Positions 8,879-17,634 of a stretch of DNA of 64,000 nucleotides are shown here, one piece after another. Source of the DNA: Clostridia bacterium (GTDB lineage Bacteria; Bacillota; Clostridia; Oscillospirales; Acutalibacteraceae); contig JAFTSH010000001.1 of assembly GCA_017467405.1 (NCBI GenBank), forward strand, positions 831,123-895,122, given 5' to 3'. Positions within the stretch are counted from its first letter, which is position 1. Every line of letters begins with the position of its first letter. The position numbers and the translations under genes were made by a program. A model generated the notes under the pieces. The model made no database searches. It had not been told where the DNA came from and saw only the letters and a program-made list of their open reading frames with translations.

Positions 8879-9373
8879 TCATATTAACATTAATGCCAAA
8901 ACAGCACTTCCGCAGAAAGAAAGAGACGAGAACACCTTAATTTTTGAAGGAAGCAACTCTTTTTCTTCTGAAAATCGTTTTTCAAAATACTCAAGATGTC
9001 TTTCGCAGTTTTCCAGTTGTCCCTCTCTGTCGGTTGTACCAAGGTAAGCGAAAAAGCTTAAAATATGCTCCTTGTCCTCCTGTGAAAAGCGCGTATCGTC
9101 CAACGCTTCTCTCGAGCTTCCGAGTTCTTTTACGGTAAGCTTTTTGTCCTGAAGCTTTTTAACAAACGGAAGCTCAGATGCAAGCGATGAGTCGTTTATA
9201 CCGGAAACGATCCTTGAAATCTCATCGCTCGAATAACGGCAACTGTCCTTGACGATATGTAAAAAGCAACAAACTGCCTCTAATTCACTGCACTGCCGAC
9301 GCAGCGATGAGCTTTTCAGCAGAGCTGCGCAGACCGAGGCTGCGAGGATCAGTATAACTCCCATCAATTTCAC
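8879..9373 (-). CDS. spoIIIAB: Stage III sporulation protein AB
   Basis: About 164-aa protein with an N-terminal membrane anchor (KLMGVILILAASVCAALL) followed by coiled-coil-prone helices and a second hydrophobic segment at the C-terminus, as in SpoIIIAB. The best start is a GTG at 9373, which has GGCGGTG six bases upstream; an ATG at 9364 is the alternative. Either way the gene begins inside spoIIIAA and overlaps it by 80-89 nt, so the membrane anchor is encoded by sequence that also encodes the spoIIIAA C-terminus. Confidence 0.88.
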   Translation of the reverse strand: MKLMGVILILAASVCAALLKSSSLRRQCSELEAVCCFLHIVKDSCRYSSDEISRIVSGINDSSLASELPFVKKLQDKKLTVKELGSSREALDDTRFSQEDKEHILSFFAYLGTTDREGQLENCERHLEYFEKRFSEEKELLPSKIKVFSSLSFCGSAVLALMLI

Positions 9374-10319
9374 GCTTTTCACCGCCAACCGTGATTATTT
9401 CTTCAATCCGTGAGTCAGCACCTCTTCCGCTTAACAGTACCGTCTTTTTAAAAGCACCCGTTGCTGTAAGTCGGCGATATATTGCTCCCGATACGAGCTC
9501 GTTCCGATTTCCGCAATGTATACTCGTAATGAAAACAACCCCGCTGTTTACAGAAGCTGCAATCGCTTCCGCCTCTTGCTCGCTGCCAGTCTCATCACAG
9601 ATAATCACATCAGGTGCCATACAACGTGTTGCGATCTCAATTCCCTCTGATTTTTTAATACCCGTTATTATATCGGTTGAATATCCGAGATCGTTTTGAG
9701 GTATACCTCTGCTTGCGGCAGCGATTTCATTGCGTTCGTCGACAACGCAGACCTTTATGTATTTACCCGTAAATCCTTTGGAAAACTGCCTTGCGATATC
9801 ACGGAGAATCGTCGTTTTTCCGCTTGCCGGAGGTCCTGCAATGATCGTTCCGCATATACCGTTTTTAAAAACACTCATTATCTTGTTTGCGGCACCGGGC
9901 ACTTGGCGCGAAATTCTGATATTTAACGAGGTTATCTCCTCGAAACCGCTTATCTTACCGTCGGCTCCGTAAACCGCTCTGCCGCAAATTCCGACCCTGT
10001 GACCGCACGAGAGTGTGACAAATCCCTTTAACAGCTCCTCTGTGTGCGCGTGAACGGTGTTTCCGCAGGCATTAAGATACGTTTCCTTGAGTTCTGAGTC
10101 CGATACCGTTATCAAGCCGCTTCGCATTATTCTTGCTATATTTCCCATCTCCGTCAGCATAACCTGCTCAGAAGCGGTTGAAAGCATAATGGGATTACCC
10201 GATCGCAGGCGTATTTCATATATCTCCTCGGTTATATATTCCGGTAAGCTTCCGAGTACTGTTCTAAGACGCTTCGGTAGTATTTCGGCTGCCTTTATAA
10301 AGCGAGTATCGTTGTTCAT
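9285..10319 (-). CDS. spoIIIAA: Stage III sporulation protein AA (ATPase)
   Basis: Secretion-type ATPase that powers the SpoIIIA-SpoIIQ channel. The 344-aa protein contains a Walker A motif AGPPASGKTT (about residue 163), a Walker B-like APDVIICDETGSEQ and the SIHCGN segment, all typical of SpoIIIAA. First gene of the eight-gene operon. In Bacillus the operon is transcribed by sigma-E; I could not identify a convincing -35/-10 pair here. Slightly longer than the Bacillus protein (about 307 aa). Confidence 0.95.
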   Translation of the reverse strand: MNNDTRFIKAAEILPKRLRTVLGSLPEYITEEIYEIRLRSGNPIMLSTASEQVMLTEMGNIARIMRSGLITVSDSELKETYLNACGNTVHAHTEELLKGFVTLSCGHRVGICGRAVYGADGKISGFEEITSLNIRISRQVPGAANKIMSVFKNGICGTIIAGPPASGKTTILRDIARQFSKGFTGKYIKVCVVDERNEIAAASRGIPQNDLGYSTDIITGIKKSEGIEIATRCMAPDVIICDETGSEQEAEAIAASVNSGVVFITSIHCGNRNELVSGAIYRRLTATGAFKKTVLLSGRGADSRIEEIITVGGEKREIDGSYTDPRSLGLRSSAEKLIAASAVQ

Positions 10320-10390
10320 ACAGGATGTCCTTTCGTTTGATAGTAATACATATGGCAGATTGTCCTGTTTTAGAACATCGAAAGATCACC

Positions 10391-10426
10391 AAAAAGAAAA
10401 GCGACACCGCTTACTACACGGTGTCG
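10391..10426 (-). terminator. Terminator after dpaB
   Basis: Stem CGACACCG / CGGTGTCG with a 9-nt loop, followed on the minus strand by CTTTTCTTTTTGG. It lies about 12 nt downstream of the dpaB stop and insulates spoIIIAA from the dpaAB transcript. Confidence 0.8.
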
Positions 10427-10438
10427 TCATTCGGTTAA

Positions 10439-11011
10439 TCAGATCAGAGGCTGATATTGTTCTCCCTTCAGGGCTGAAATTACCGTAGGAAGAATCAGCG
10501 AAAAATCTGCAACTATAGAGGTAGGCTTTCCGATATGGTCATCCTGTTGCAGAGGCACCATGAATATTCCCTTCATATCCATCAGTGTGCCGATGTTTTT
10601 TGCTGATGCGGAAAGACCGTCGTTCGTGGCCGTACAAACGACAACCGGTCTTCCGTTTCGCATGGTTGCTTTTGCCGCCATCGTAACAGACGTGTCGGTT
10701 ATAGCGTTAGCAATTTTAGCTATTGTATTTCCGGTTGCAGGAGCAATCACAAGAATATCGAGTAATTTTTTTGGACCGATCGGTTCTGCAAGCTTAATCG
10801 TATCAATTATATCCTTTCCGGTTATGTCATATATTTTAGACTTTATCTCTTTTGCAGTACCGAAGCGCGTATCGGTAGAGGAAGCATTCTCGGACATTAT
10901 GGGAATTACGCAAGCCCCGTGCTGCACAAGATTTTGCATTTGCGGCAACGCTTTTGAGAAGGTACAGTAGGAACCGCACATAGCAAAACCGATTTTTACT
11001 CCGTCAAGCAT
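10439..11011 (-). CDS. dpaB: Dipicolinate synthase subunit B
   Basis: Flavoprotein-like subunit of dipicolinate synthase (SpoVF), which makes the calcium-chelating spore-core compound dipicolinic acid from dihydrodipicolinate in the mother cell. The N-terminus GVKIGFAMCGSYCTFSK, the VIAPATGNTIAKIANAITDT block and the C-terminal QQDDHIGKPTSIVADF are family hallmarks. The ATG at 11011 is chosen (GGTGGTG upstream, 8-nt overlap with dpaA); a GTG at 11023 is the alternative. A terminator follows. Confidence 0.95.
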   Translation of the reverse strand: MLDGVKIGFAMCGSYCTFSKALPQMQNLVQHGACVIPIMSENASSTDTRFGTAKEIKSKIYDITGKDIIDTIKLAEPIGPKKLLDILVIAPATGNTIAKIANAITDTSVTMAAKATMRNGRPVVVCTATNDGLSASAKNIGTLMDMKGIFMVPLQQDDHIGKPTSIVADFSLILPTVISALKGEQYQPLI

Positions 11012-11861
11012 TGATTTCACCACCGTAAAGTCTTAATACTGTTTTGGCAATTGCTTCTCCGGATGATAAAGGAAAGTATCTTCCGGGCAACGCCTTGGCA
11101 AAAACGTATTTAATATTTAGTTCGTTTACTGCTTTAATATCAGCCGATCCTGGCGCTGAAGCCAGATCAATCAATAAGCACATTTCTTTCAGCTCTTTAA
11201 GTAGATTATAGTCAAACACTTTCGCGGGAACGGTTGAAAAAATAAGATCAAATCGGTTGGCGTTTTTTGCTATCTCAGATGTATTTATATATTTGGCACC
11301 CGAAAGCTCAATTTCCGCCATATCACGGTTCTTTCTTGCACTGACTGTCAGATCGGAAGTATATTCTTTCAGTAGCCGTCTTAGTTGCTTCCCTATTCTG
11401 CCGTTTCCTACGATAAGCACGTTACTGTCTGATATTGATCTGTTGATCGAGTTAACCGCCTCTGAAATCGCCGCCTCTGCCGTAAGTTCTGCGTTTCTTA
11501 TTACCAGCCACTCGTCGTCCAATAGATCAGTATATATACATTTTTCTGAAATCAGAGCAGATTTGCCTCCGCCGTATACCCTTTTACCGATAAGCATTTC
11601 AGAAAGCTTTTCGAGCGACGGTAAATCTTTTGAATACGGTGCAAAAAGCTCACCGTTACTTACGACGGGTGTCGGTAGAATTACCGCATCGCTTTCACGT
11701 ATTAAATCTTCAAGCGAGTGTTTAGAACAGATTCTTTGGTCATTTTTCAGATCAAAACCATATAATCTCGCTGTAACATCTCGGCTTTTAAGATAATCAT
11801 ACACACCAAACATCCGTTCATCTCCGCCGAGAAGGAGAAAAACGGTGTCGTTATTGCACAT
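11004..11861 (-). CDS. dpaA: Dipicolinate synthase subunit A
   Basis: NAD(P)-binding oxidoreductase-like subunit of dipicolinate synthase. About 285 aa from the ATG at 11861. The C-terminal half has a Rossmann motif NVLIVGNGRIGKQLRRLL; the closing LIDLASAPGSADI and RYFPLSSGEAIAKTV segments are typical. The start is preceded by GGAGGTG and five T residues. That SD lies inside the 3-prime arm of a strong hairpin that also follows cca (see 11862-11910). Cotranscribed with dpaB (8-nt overlap). In Bacillus this operon is a late mother-cell (sigma-K) operon. Confidence 0.94.
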   Translation of the reverse strand: MCNNDTVFLLLGGDERMFGVYDYLKSRDVTARLYGFDLKNDQRICSKHSLEDLIRESDAVILPTPVVSNGELFAPYSKDLPSLEKLSEMLIGKRVYGGGKSALISEKCIYTDLLDDEWLVIRNAELTAEAAISEAVNSINRSISDSNVLIVGNGRIGKQLRRLLKEYTSDLTVSARKNRDMAEIELSGAKYINTSEIAKNANRFDLIFSTVPAKVFDYNLLKELKEMCLLIDLASAPGSADIKAVNELNIKYVFAKALPGRYFPLSSGEAIAKTVLRLYGGEINA

Positions 11862-11910
11862 AAAAACACCTCCGCCATTCACTGTTACATTCTATGAATG
11901 GTCGGAGGTG
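11862..11910 (-). terminator. cca terminator whose 3-prime arm contains the dpaA Shine-Dalgarno
   Basis: On the minus strand CACCTCCG-A-CCATTCA pairs with TGAATGG-CGGAGGTG (15 bp, one bulge, loop about 13 nt), followed at once by TTTTT and the dpaA ATG. The structure has the form of an intrinsic terminator for cca, whose stop is 12 nt upstream, and in any readthrough RNA it would hide GGAGGTG. The loop contains CATAGAATG, loosely like a sigma-K -10 (CATAnnnTA); that part is weak inference. Confidence 0.75.
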
Positions 11911-11921
11911 TATGTTCGTCC

Positions 11922-13079
11922 TCAAATCAAGGATAAAAGTTTTTCGCGAGTATTCAGTTCGGGATCAATCATTACAAGTTCAAGAAGTCGCTCGAGCGTA
12001 TCACCGATCTTTTTACCCGAAACTCCTGAAGCGGCAATATCCTTACCCGTTACGTCAAGCATATTTATTTCAAACGCTTCCCTGTTCTTCAATATCTCCG
12101 AAAGCATCTCTTGACAATCGGAAACGTCTTCGCCCAAAACTATGCCGCGAAGCAACAGACAGTTTTTATACAGTCCGTTGGTAATGCGAAGCCGTTTTTT
12201 AATCTCAAAACGAGTTTCGGGAAGTGGTGAGTTCAGTTCCTTTTGGTATATAACCGACTCTTCACGTACTTTCTTTGAGGTCTTCAGAGCCGTGCACATA
12301 TTTTCCGCGTCAGCATCGCAAAGATATGCCAGCGTCGCAAAGACGCTCCCCTCGTTATTTGGTACTGATCTCAATATTCCCAAATTACCATTTACCGAGG
12401 TTATGCCAAAACGGCTGAGCGCACCCGTCTGTATGAGAATTTTTATAATGTTCGGATTTTGGCCGCAGAGAGTCAAATACAACTCTTTGCATATTCTTTC
12501 ACTGCTAACGTTTGAGAGCCTCTCGGACATGGAAACGGCCGCCGCCAGTGTATTCTCTTCTATCGAGAAATCAAGCTTCGACGCAAACCTGAACGCGCGC
12601 ATGATTCTCAGCGCGTCCTCGTGAAAACGCTTTTGCGGATCACCTACGCATTTGATTATACGTGATTTCAAATCATCGGTTCCGCTGTACAGATCAATTA
12701 ATCCTCTTTTGGGATTATACGCCATGGCATTTACGGTAAAATCACGTCTTGCGACGTCCTCTTCAATACTTAATACGGGTGTCACCTTGTCGGGATGTCG
12801 GCTGTCCGTGTAGTTCCCGTCGTTTCTGAACCGGGTTACTTCGATGGGATTACCGTCGATTACAACCGTGACCGTACCGTGTTTTATACCCGTATCGTAT
12901 ACTTTGGTAAAAATAGATTTAATATCCTCAGGAGAAGCCGATGAAGCAACGTCAACGTCGCCACCATTCAGTCCGAGCAATGCGTCTCGGACACATCCTC
13001 CGACAGCCCAGGCCTCAAAGCCGTTTGCTTCAATTATATCTAAACATTTGACAGCATAATCGGGTAAAACAATCTTCAT
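11922..13079 (-). CDS. cca: tRNA nucleotidyltransferase (CCA-adding enzyme)
   Basis: Adds or repairs the 3-prime CCA of tRNAs. The 385-aa protein is a class II polymerase-beta-type enzyme: AVGGCVRDALLG (residues 25-36), the catalytic DVD at 41-43, RRDFTVNAMAYNP near residue 111 and the EDALRIMRAFRFAS neck motif near residue 153. Length and absence of a long C-terminal HD domain fit clostridial enzymes. Poly(A) polymerase activity cannot be excluded by motifs alone. Divergent from murC. Confidence 0.92.
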   Translation of the reverse strand: MKIVLPDYAVKCLDIIEANGFEAWAVGGCVRDALLGLNGGDVDVASSASPEDIKSIFTKVYDTGIKHGTVTVVIDGNPIEVTRFRNDGNYTDSRHPDKVTPVLSIEEDVARRDFTVNAMAYNPKRGLIDLYSGTDDLKSRIIKCVGDPQKRFHEDALRIMRAFRFASKLDFSIEENTLAAAVSMSERLSNVSSERICKELYLTLCGQNPNIIKILIQTGALSRFGITSVNGNLGILRSVPNNEGSVFATLAYLCDADAENMCTALKTSKKVREESVIYQKELNSPLPETRFEIKKRLRITNGLYKNCLLLRGIVLGEDVSDCQEMLSEILKNREAFEINMLDVTGKDIAASGVSGKKIGDTLERLLELVMIDPELNTREKLLSLI

Positions 13080-13183
13080 GCTGCTTTTACCTCCAAAATT
13101 TAAGATAAAAATACGATTTTGCTATTTATTTTATCAGAGAAAAGCAATATAATATAGAAAAACACTCGTAGAAGAGGTTCTGT

Positions 13184-14563
13184 ATGAAACAACTTACCAA
13201 AGAAGATCTTTTATTGAAAAACATAAAAAGAATCCATATGATTGGAATCGGCGGTTCGGGAATGTTTCCCCTCGCTCAGATACTCCACAGCAAGGGATAT
13301 AAGCTTTCGGGATCGGACAACAATGAATCGGACATTCTCGCAAAGGTACGCAAGCTCGGAATACCCGTTTCGATGGGACACAATCCGGAAAACATCGGCG
13401 ACGCCGAGCTCGTGGTTTATTCTGCAGCGATTATGAAGGACAATCCCGAGCTTGTTGCCGCTTCAGAGCGCGGTATCCCAACTTTGGAGCGTTCTTTCCT
13501 GTTAGGATACGTAACGCGTATGTTTGATAACGTTACCGGCGTATGCGGCACCCACGGTAAAACAACCGTAACCTCGATGATAACTCAGATACTCATGGAA
13601 TCAGACAAGGATCCGTCTGCCGTTATAGGAGGTTATTTGAAGGCGATTGAAGGATACGGACGTGCCGGAAAAAGCGACATTATGGTGTGCGAATCCTGCG
13701 AATTCGTTGATACGTTTCTTAAGCTGTCGCCCGATACGGCGTTAATATTAAACATAGATTGCGATCATCTTGATTATTTTAAGACGATGGACAATATGAA
13801 GCGCTCCTTCAGAAGGTTTGCTTCGATGGCCAAAAAGGTTATCTACAACGGAGATGACGAAAACACCTGTGAAACCGTTAGAGACCTTACTTCCGATATT
13901 ATAACATTCGGATGGAGCGAAAACAACGATTATTATCCTCAAAATATAATAATTCACAAAGGAATACGTGTTGAATTCGATTTAATGTACCGAAAAGAAA
14001 AGCTTTGCAACGTCGAATTGTCTGTTCCCGGCCGACATAATATTTTGAATGCTGTTGCCGCAGCCGCGGCCGCGATCGATCTCGGTGCGGATATTAACAG
14101 CGTAGTTAGCGGATTGCGTAATTTTAAGGGCGCAGGAAGACGCTTTGAAATTTTAGCAGAAAAAGACGGAATAGTTTTTGCGGACGATTACGCTCACCAC
14201 CCGGCTGAGCTTGAGGTTACCCTCTCTACAGCGATGGAAATGGGCTTCAAAAAGGTGTGGGCGGTTTTTCAGCCTTTTACCTATTCCCGTACAAGTATGT
14301 TACTTGATGAATTTGCTGCTGCGCTTCAGATTCCTGACCGTGTAGTTATGAGCAAAATTATGGGCTCGAGAGAAATAAATACGTATAACGTCTACACTTC
14401 GGATCTTGCTGCGCTCATTCCAGGAGCCGTCTGGTTTAATGAATTTGAGGAAATCGCAGACTACGTTGTAAAGAATGCAGAACCCGGTGATCTGGTCATA
14501 ACCCTTGGGTGCGGTGATATATATAAAGCCGCCCGTATGATGATCGCTCAATACGATGAATAA
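13184..14563 (+). CDS. murC: UDP-N-acetylmuramate--L-alanine ligase
   Basis: Adds L-Ala to UDP-MurNAc in peptidoglycan precursor synthesis. The 459-aa protein has the N-terminal Rossmann motif IGIGGSGMFPLA (residues 20-31), the ATP-binding GTHGKTT (122-128), and the central DDYAHHPAEL motif of MurC near residue 325, followed by the FQPFTYSRT motif. First plus-strand gene; divergent from cca, with a TATAAT-like box about 30 nt upstream but no good -35. An intrinsic terminator follows directly. Confidence 0.96.
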   Translation: MKQLTKEDLLLKNIKRIHMIGIGGSGMFPLAQILHSKGYKLSGSDNNESDILAKVRKLGIPVSMGHNPENIGDAELVVYSAAIMKDNPELVAASERGIPTLERSFLLGYVTRMFDNVTGVCGTHGKTTVTSMITQILMESDKDPSAVIGGYLKAIEGYGRAGKSDIMVCESCEFVDTFLKLSPDTALILNIDCDHLDYFKTMDNMKRSFRRFASMAKKVIYNGDDENTCETVRDLTSDIITFGWSENNDYYPQNIIIHKGIRVEFDLMYRKEKLCNVELSVPGRHNILNAVAAAAAAIDLGADINSVVSGLRNFKGAGRRFEILAEKDGIVFADDYAHHPAELEVTLSTAMEMGFKKVWAVFQPFTYSRTSMLLDEFAAALQIPDRVVMSKIMGSREINTYNVYTSDLAALIPGAVWFNEFEEIADYVVKNAEPGDLVITLGCGDIYKAARMMIAQYDE

Positions 14564-14566
14564 CTT

Positions 14567-14603
14567 AATCACCCCTCCGCAAAATACGGATGGGGTGATT
14601 TTT
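14567..14603 (+). terminator. murC terminator that overlaps the next gene's ribosome-binding site
   Basis: AATCACCCC-TCCG pairs with CGGA-T-GGGGTGATT across a 7-nt loop, followed by a run of T residues, starting 4 nt after the murC stop. The 3-prime arm GGGGTGATT doubles as the SD-like sequence of the small gene starting with TTG at 14604. Confidence 0.8.
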
Positions 14604-14801
14604 TTGAAAAACAAAAAACAGAAGCCAAGCACAAAAGAAAAAAACAGACGTACCGAAGAAATAGAAATGCAAGGCCTCGGAGCGTTCAGAACGCAGGCAA
14701 TCAGTCAGCCTGATTCAAAAAGCGAATTAACCAATATTGCTATGCCGAGCGAAAACAACGTTGCAAGAGCGAGAAACTGGGTAAACGAAAACAAAAAATA
14801 A
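14604..14801 (+). CDS. Small protein, DUF3787-like
   Basis: About 65-aa hydrophilic protein. A longer frame begins inside murC, but the lysine-rich start KNKKQKP at a TTG (14604), just after GGGGTGATTTTTT, gives a better N-terminus. The C-terminal pattern (LTNIAMPSENNVARARNWVN) resembles the DUF3787 family of small clostridial proteins, whose members end in a similar P-x-E-x-x-V-x-x-A-x-x-W-V sequence. Function unknown. The family assignment is from memory of the motif, so moderate. Confidence 0.6.
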   Translation: MKNKKQKPSTKEKNRRTEEIEMQGLGAFRTQAISQPDSKSELTNIAMPSENNVARARNWVNENKK

Positions 14802-14806
14802 GGAAA

Positions 14807-14833
14807 GTCCGCGATACAAAACGTATCGCGGAC
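14807..14833. terminator. Bidirectional terminator between convergent genes
   Basis: Perfect 11-bp stem GTCCGCGATAC / GTATCGCGGAC with a 5-nt loop between the DUF3787-like gene (plus) and the DUF624-like gene (minus). It is flanked by TTTCCTTATTTTTT on the minus side and CGCTTGTTATTTG on the plus side. Confidence 0.8.
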
Positions 14834-14839
14834 CGCTTG

Positions 14840-15856
14840 TTATTTGTCGTCTTTATTATTGTTGGAATTATCGTTATACTTCATAACGTTTTCGATGACG
14901 GATCTGGGGACCATTTTGCCGTTTTCATAAACATATTCCGGAAGCGAGGGATCCTCGATGCTCTTACCGATATTTTTGAACGGGCTCGAATCGGTACCGT
15001 CGTTTATTACTGCATCAGCCGTCTGCGAGGGATTAGCCTTATAATAAGGATCAATTATATATTTTCTTACTACCGGGAATGAAAGAAAACTGATTGTGTA
15101 TCCACACAGAACGGGAAGTAAAAAGGCGATATAGAAAAACAGAATCGGATACAGAACGGGCTGACTTGCAAAGGTCCAGAACATTACGACGGCAATGCCG
15201 ATGTATACAACAAGTGCGACCGTAGCAATAAGATTTCTTACAAGTCCGAGAAACGCCAGAAAAACAGCATTCTTGAATATCTGAGTGAATTTCAGCTTAA
15301 GCGTTACGCACATCATATAGACGTAGTACTGAGCAAAGAGATATATAATCAGAAACGCAAGTGAAACATAATACAGAATAGTCTGAATCACACCCTGAGA
15401 AGCGCTCTGGTAGTAAAGACCGCAAGCATTACCTATCAAAAGCAAAAGGATGTATCCGACAACGGAAAAAGCGAGCGACTGCGAAAAATTCTTCTTAACG
15501 GCGTCGCGGAAATCCTTCCAGACGAATACCGGAACACCGCGTCCGAAATCACGGGTGATCTTAGTGATACCTGCAAGCACGGGACCGAACAGTGAGAACG
15601 GAGCAAGTGAAAGCAAGGTGTAGAAATACCAGGGAGAAGTTCCTCCTATGTGCTTGAACAAGAACCACCACAGCATTCCCGACAGAACGAGCAACGGTAT
15701 TGAAAAGGCAACAAAAAGCAGATTAACCGTGATCATGCTCCAGAACTTTCTGAAAAGTATTGCCCAATATTCAAAGAAAGGATGCATCTCTCCCCCGCGG
15801 CTTACACCCGGGCCTTCTTTCTTAAAACTGTTGGAAACGCCGTTAAACAATCCCAT
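14840..15856 (-). CDS. DUF624 (YesL-like) polytopic membrane protein
   Basis: 338-aa membrane protein with about five or six hydrophobic helices between residues 37 and 270 and a hydrophilic C-terminal tail of about 65 residues. The GPVLAGITKITRDFGRG and FVWKDFRDAVKKNFSQS segment matches DUF624/YesL proteins, which are often near carbohydrate-uptake genes. The tail is longer than in most family members (usually about 200-220 aa in total). No sugar transporter is adjacent. Function unknown. Confidence 0.65.
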   Translation of the reverse strand: MGLFNGVSNSFKKEGPGVSRGGEMHPFFEYWAILFRKFWSMITVNLLFVAFSIPLLVLSGMLWWFLFKHIGGTSPWYFYTLLSLAPFSLFGPVLAGITKITRDFGRGVPVFVWKDFRDAVKKNFSQSLAFSVVGYILLLLIGNACGLYYQSASQGVIQTILYYVSLAFLIIYLFAQYYVYMMCVTLKLKFTQIFKNAVFLAFLGLVRNLIATVALVVYIGIAVVMFWTFASQPVLYPILFFYIAFLLPVLCGYTISFLSFPVVRKYIIDPYYKANPSQTADAVINDGTDSSPFKNIGKSIEDPSLPEYVYENGKMVPRSVIENVMKYNDNSNNNKDDK

Positions 15857-15968
15857 TACTTTGCACCTCTTAAATATTACCTTAGCAATCGGCTTGTCTT
15901 TAACGAATTTATTTGTATTCGCATTGACAAAAGACTTATTTTGACCGACTGACAGTAAATTTTACTTT

Positions 15969-16592
15969 CTACACGAAATCAAACACACCGGAAAAACACA
16001 CGTAAAGTGCTGAACCCACAGCCGATGCGGCGAGAATCAAAACTAAAAATAAAATCGACCTTGCAAGAAAGGATTTATACTCAAAAAACAGATCGTCACA
16101 CTTTTTTCCCAAAAACTGCATAAGGAGCTTGAGCGAAAAAGAAACCGTACCGCGAAACGCAAAAGCGTTGGCATAAGCGAAAATAACGGTAGGCAAAAAC
16201 ATAACCGAAAAAGAGAAAAGTGCTCCCTTCATACCGTATGAAGAATACATAACGGCATAAACGGCCCCCGTACGCGCTCCTTCAAAAAGCATATACGCGA
16301 AGGATAATATCTCTCCGGGAACGAACAGTCCCAGCATAACGGAAAAGAAATACGCCGTAAGCATATACAAAATATATGCCGAGAATATCTGCCAAAACCT
16401 GAAATCGCTGATACCGAAGACAAGCTTCGTTACCGAGGAATATGCATAATCCGAAGCAAAACCAACGTCAAATCTGATCAGCAAAGCACCGAGCAGAATT
16501 CCCGACGCATAAAATGCAAGCAATATAACGGTACGAATATCTGTCTTGAAATAGTCGGAAAACAATCCCCAAAAAGCAGAAGTCCTTTTCAT
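15969..16592 (-). CDS. Polytopic membrane protein, possibly SpoIIM-like
   Basis: 207-aa protein with five or six membrane helices and basic loops. Length, the N-terminal short cytoplasmic segment, the FGISDFRFWQIF region and the central glycine-rich VPGEILSFAYMLFEGARTG helix pair resemble SpoIIM, the membrane component of the engulfment peptidoglycan hydrolase complex. The similarity is by topology more than by sharp motif, so it could be another small membrane family. Upstream proC is on the same strand about 60 nt away. Confidence 0.45.
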   Translation of the reverse strand: MKRTSAFWGLFSDYFKTDIRTVILLAFYASGILLGALLIRFDVGFASDYAYSSVTKLVFGISDFRFWQIFSAYILYMLTAYFFSVMLGLFVPGEILSFAYMLFEGARTGAVYAVMYSSYGMKGALFSFSVMFLPTVIFAYANAFAFRGTVSFSLKLLMQFLGKKCDDLFFEYKSFLARSILFLVLILAASAVGSALYVCFSGVFDFV

Positions 16593-16656
16593 ATCATCAT
16601 TCCTTAACTATCAAGTTATAGGAAATTGTATGAAACATCGGACAAGAATATGCTTG

Positions 16657-17475
16657 TTAGCCGATCTTAGAAAGCTCGTCGGCGCGCCTTACACAAGCCG
16701 AAAATCCTGCCTTGAGTGACTTGTCAAATCCCGTTTCTTCGAAGGCTTCAAGAGCAGCCTGAGTAGTTCCGTTGGGTGAAGTCACCATCCTTCTCAGATC
16801 AGCAGCAGAGAGCCCACTGTTAAGAAGCATTTCTGCGGCACCAATCATTGTCTGTGCCGTCAAAAACAAGGCATCGGATTCGGACATACCCTCTTTTTCC
16901 CCACAGGAAGATAATACTTCTGCGATTTTGAAAAAATAGGCCGGGCCGCTTCCTGAAAGCGCGGTTACAACCGAAAACAAATCCTCCGGAACAACAACCG
17001 TTTTTCCGGAAGCGTCGAATATTCCCTTGACAAAATCAAACTCATCACTGCTTACCTCATCTGAAGAGGTTAGTGCCGAAGCTCCGCAACCAACCATAAG
17101 CGGCGTATTGGGCATAATTCTGACGATCTTTGTTTTTTCGCCGAGACGTCTTTTGAAGAAATCGATCTTCAACCCAGCACAAACGGTAACAAAAACCTTA
17201 TCGTTGCAGTCAATATTCTTTATTTCGTCAAGAACCGAAGGACAAATTTGCGGTTTTACCGTTAAGAAAACGTAATCACAATTATCTGCCAACTCTACGG
17301 CAGATTTACAACAAGTTACGTTAAGCGAAGAAAACTTATCGTATGCGTTGGTTGAAACGTCAAATATACTTACGTTTTCGGATTTCACGTAACCCGAATT
17401 AATTATTCCGGAGATTATCGCCTTTGCAATATTACCGGCGCCTATAAAGCCAACCTTCAGATCATTCACGGGCAA
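16657..17475 (-). CDS. proC: Pyrroline-5-carboxylate reductase
   Basis: Last step of proline synthesis, reducing pyrroline-5-carboxylate with NAD(P)H. The 272-aa protein has the N-terminal dinucleotide-binding VGFIGAGNIAKAIISG, the VKPQ segment, RIMPNTPLMVGCGASA and the C-terminal ALSGSGPAYFF and MVTSPNGTTQAAL signatures that define ProC. No other proline gene is nearby. Confidence 0.96.
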   Translation of the reverse strand: MPVNDLKVGFIGAGNIAKAIISGIINSGYVKSENVSIFDVSTNAYDKFSSLNVTCCKSAVELADNCDYVFLTVKPQICPSVLDEIKNIDCNDKVFVTVCAGLKIDFFKRRLGEKTKIVRIMPNTPLMVGCGASALTSSDEVSSDEFDFVKGIFDASGKTVVVPEDLFSVVTALSGSGPAYFFKIAEVLSSCGEKEGMSESDALFLTAQTMIGAAEMLLNSGLSAADLRRMVTSPNGTTQAALEAFEETGFDKSLKAGFSACVRRADELSKIG

Positions 17476-17577
17476 AACCTCCTCGTCTGACGTTAAATAT
17501 TATTATAATACAGAAACGTAATTTATCAAGTGTTTTCGCCCAAATTTGACCTAATGATTTATCACATCCCCAAATAA

Positions 17578-17619
17578 AATCCGTAACCCGTATCGTACCG
17601 CCGACACGGGTTACGGATT
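17578..17619 (-). terminator. Terminator after the GME-fold-like gene
   Basis: 14-bp stem AATCCGTAACCCGT / ACGGGTTACGGATT with a 14-nt loop that has a small inner repeat, followed on the minus strand by TTTATTT. Located 15 nt downstream of the 17635 stop codon. Confidence 0.8.
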
Positions 17620-17634
17620 ATTTGTTTCGTATGA

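Noticed and set aside
10320-10380. Sigma-E promoter for spoIIIAA
   Set aside because: CATATGTATT-like text occurs, but no -35 with correct spacing; too weak to annotate.
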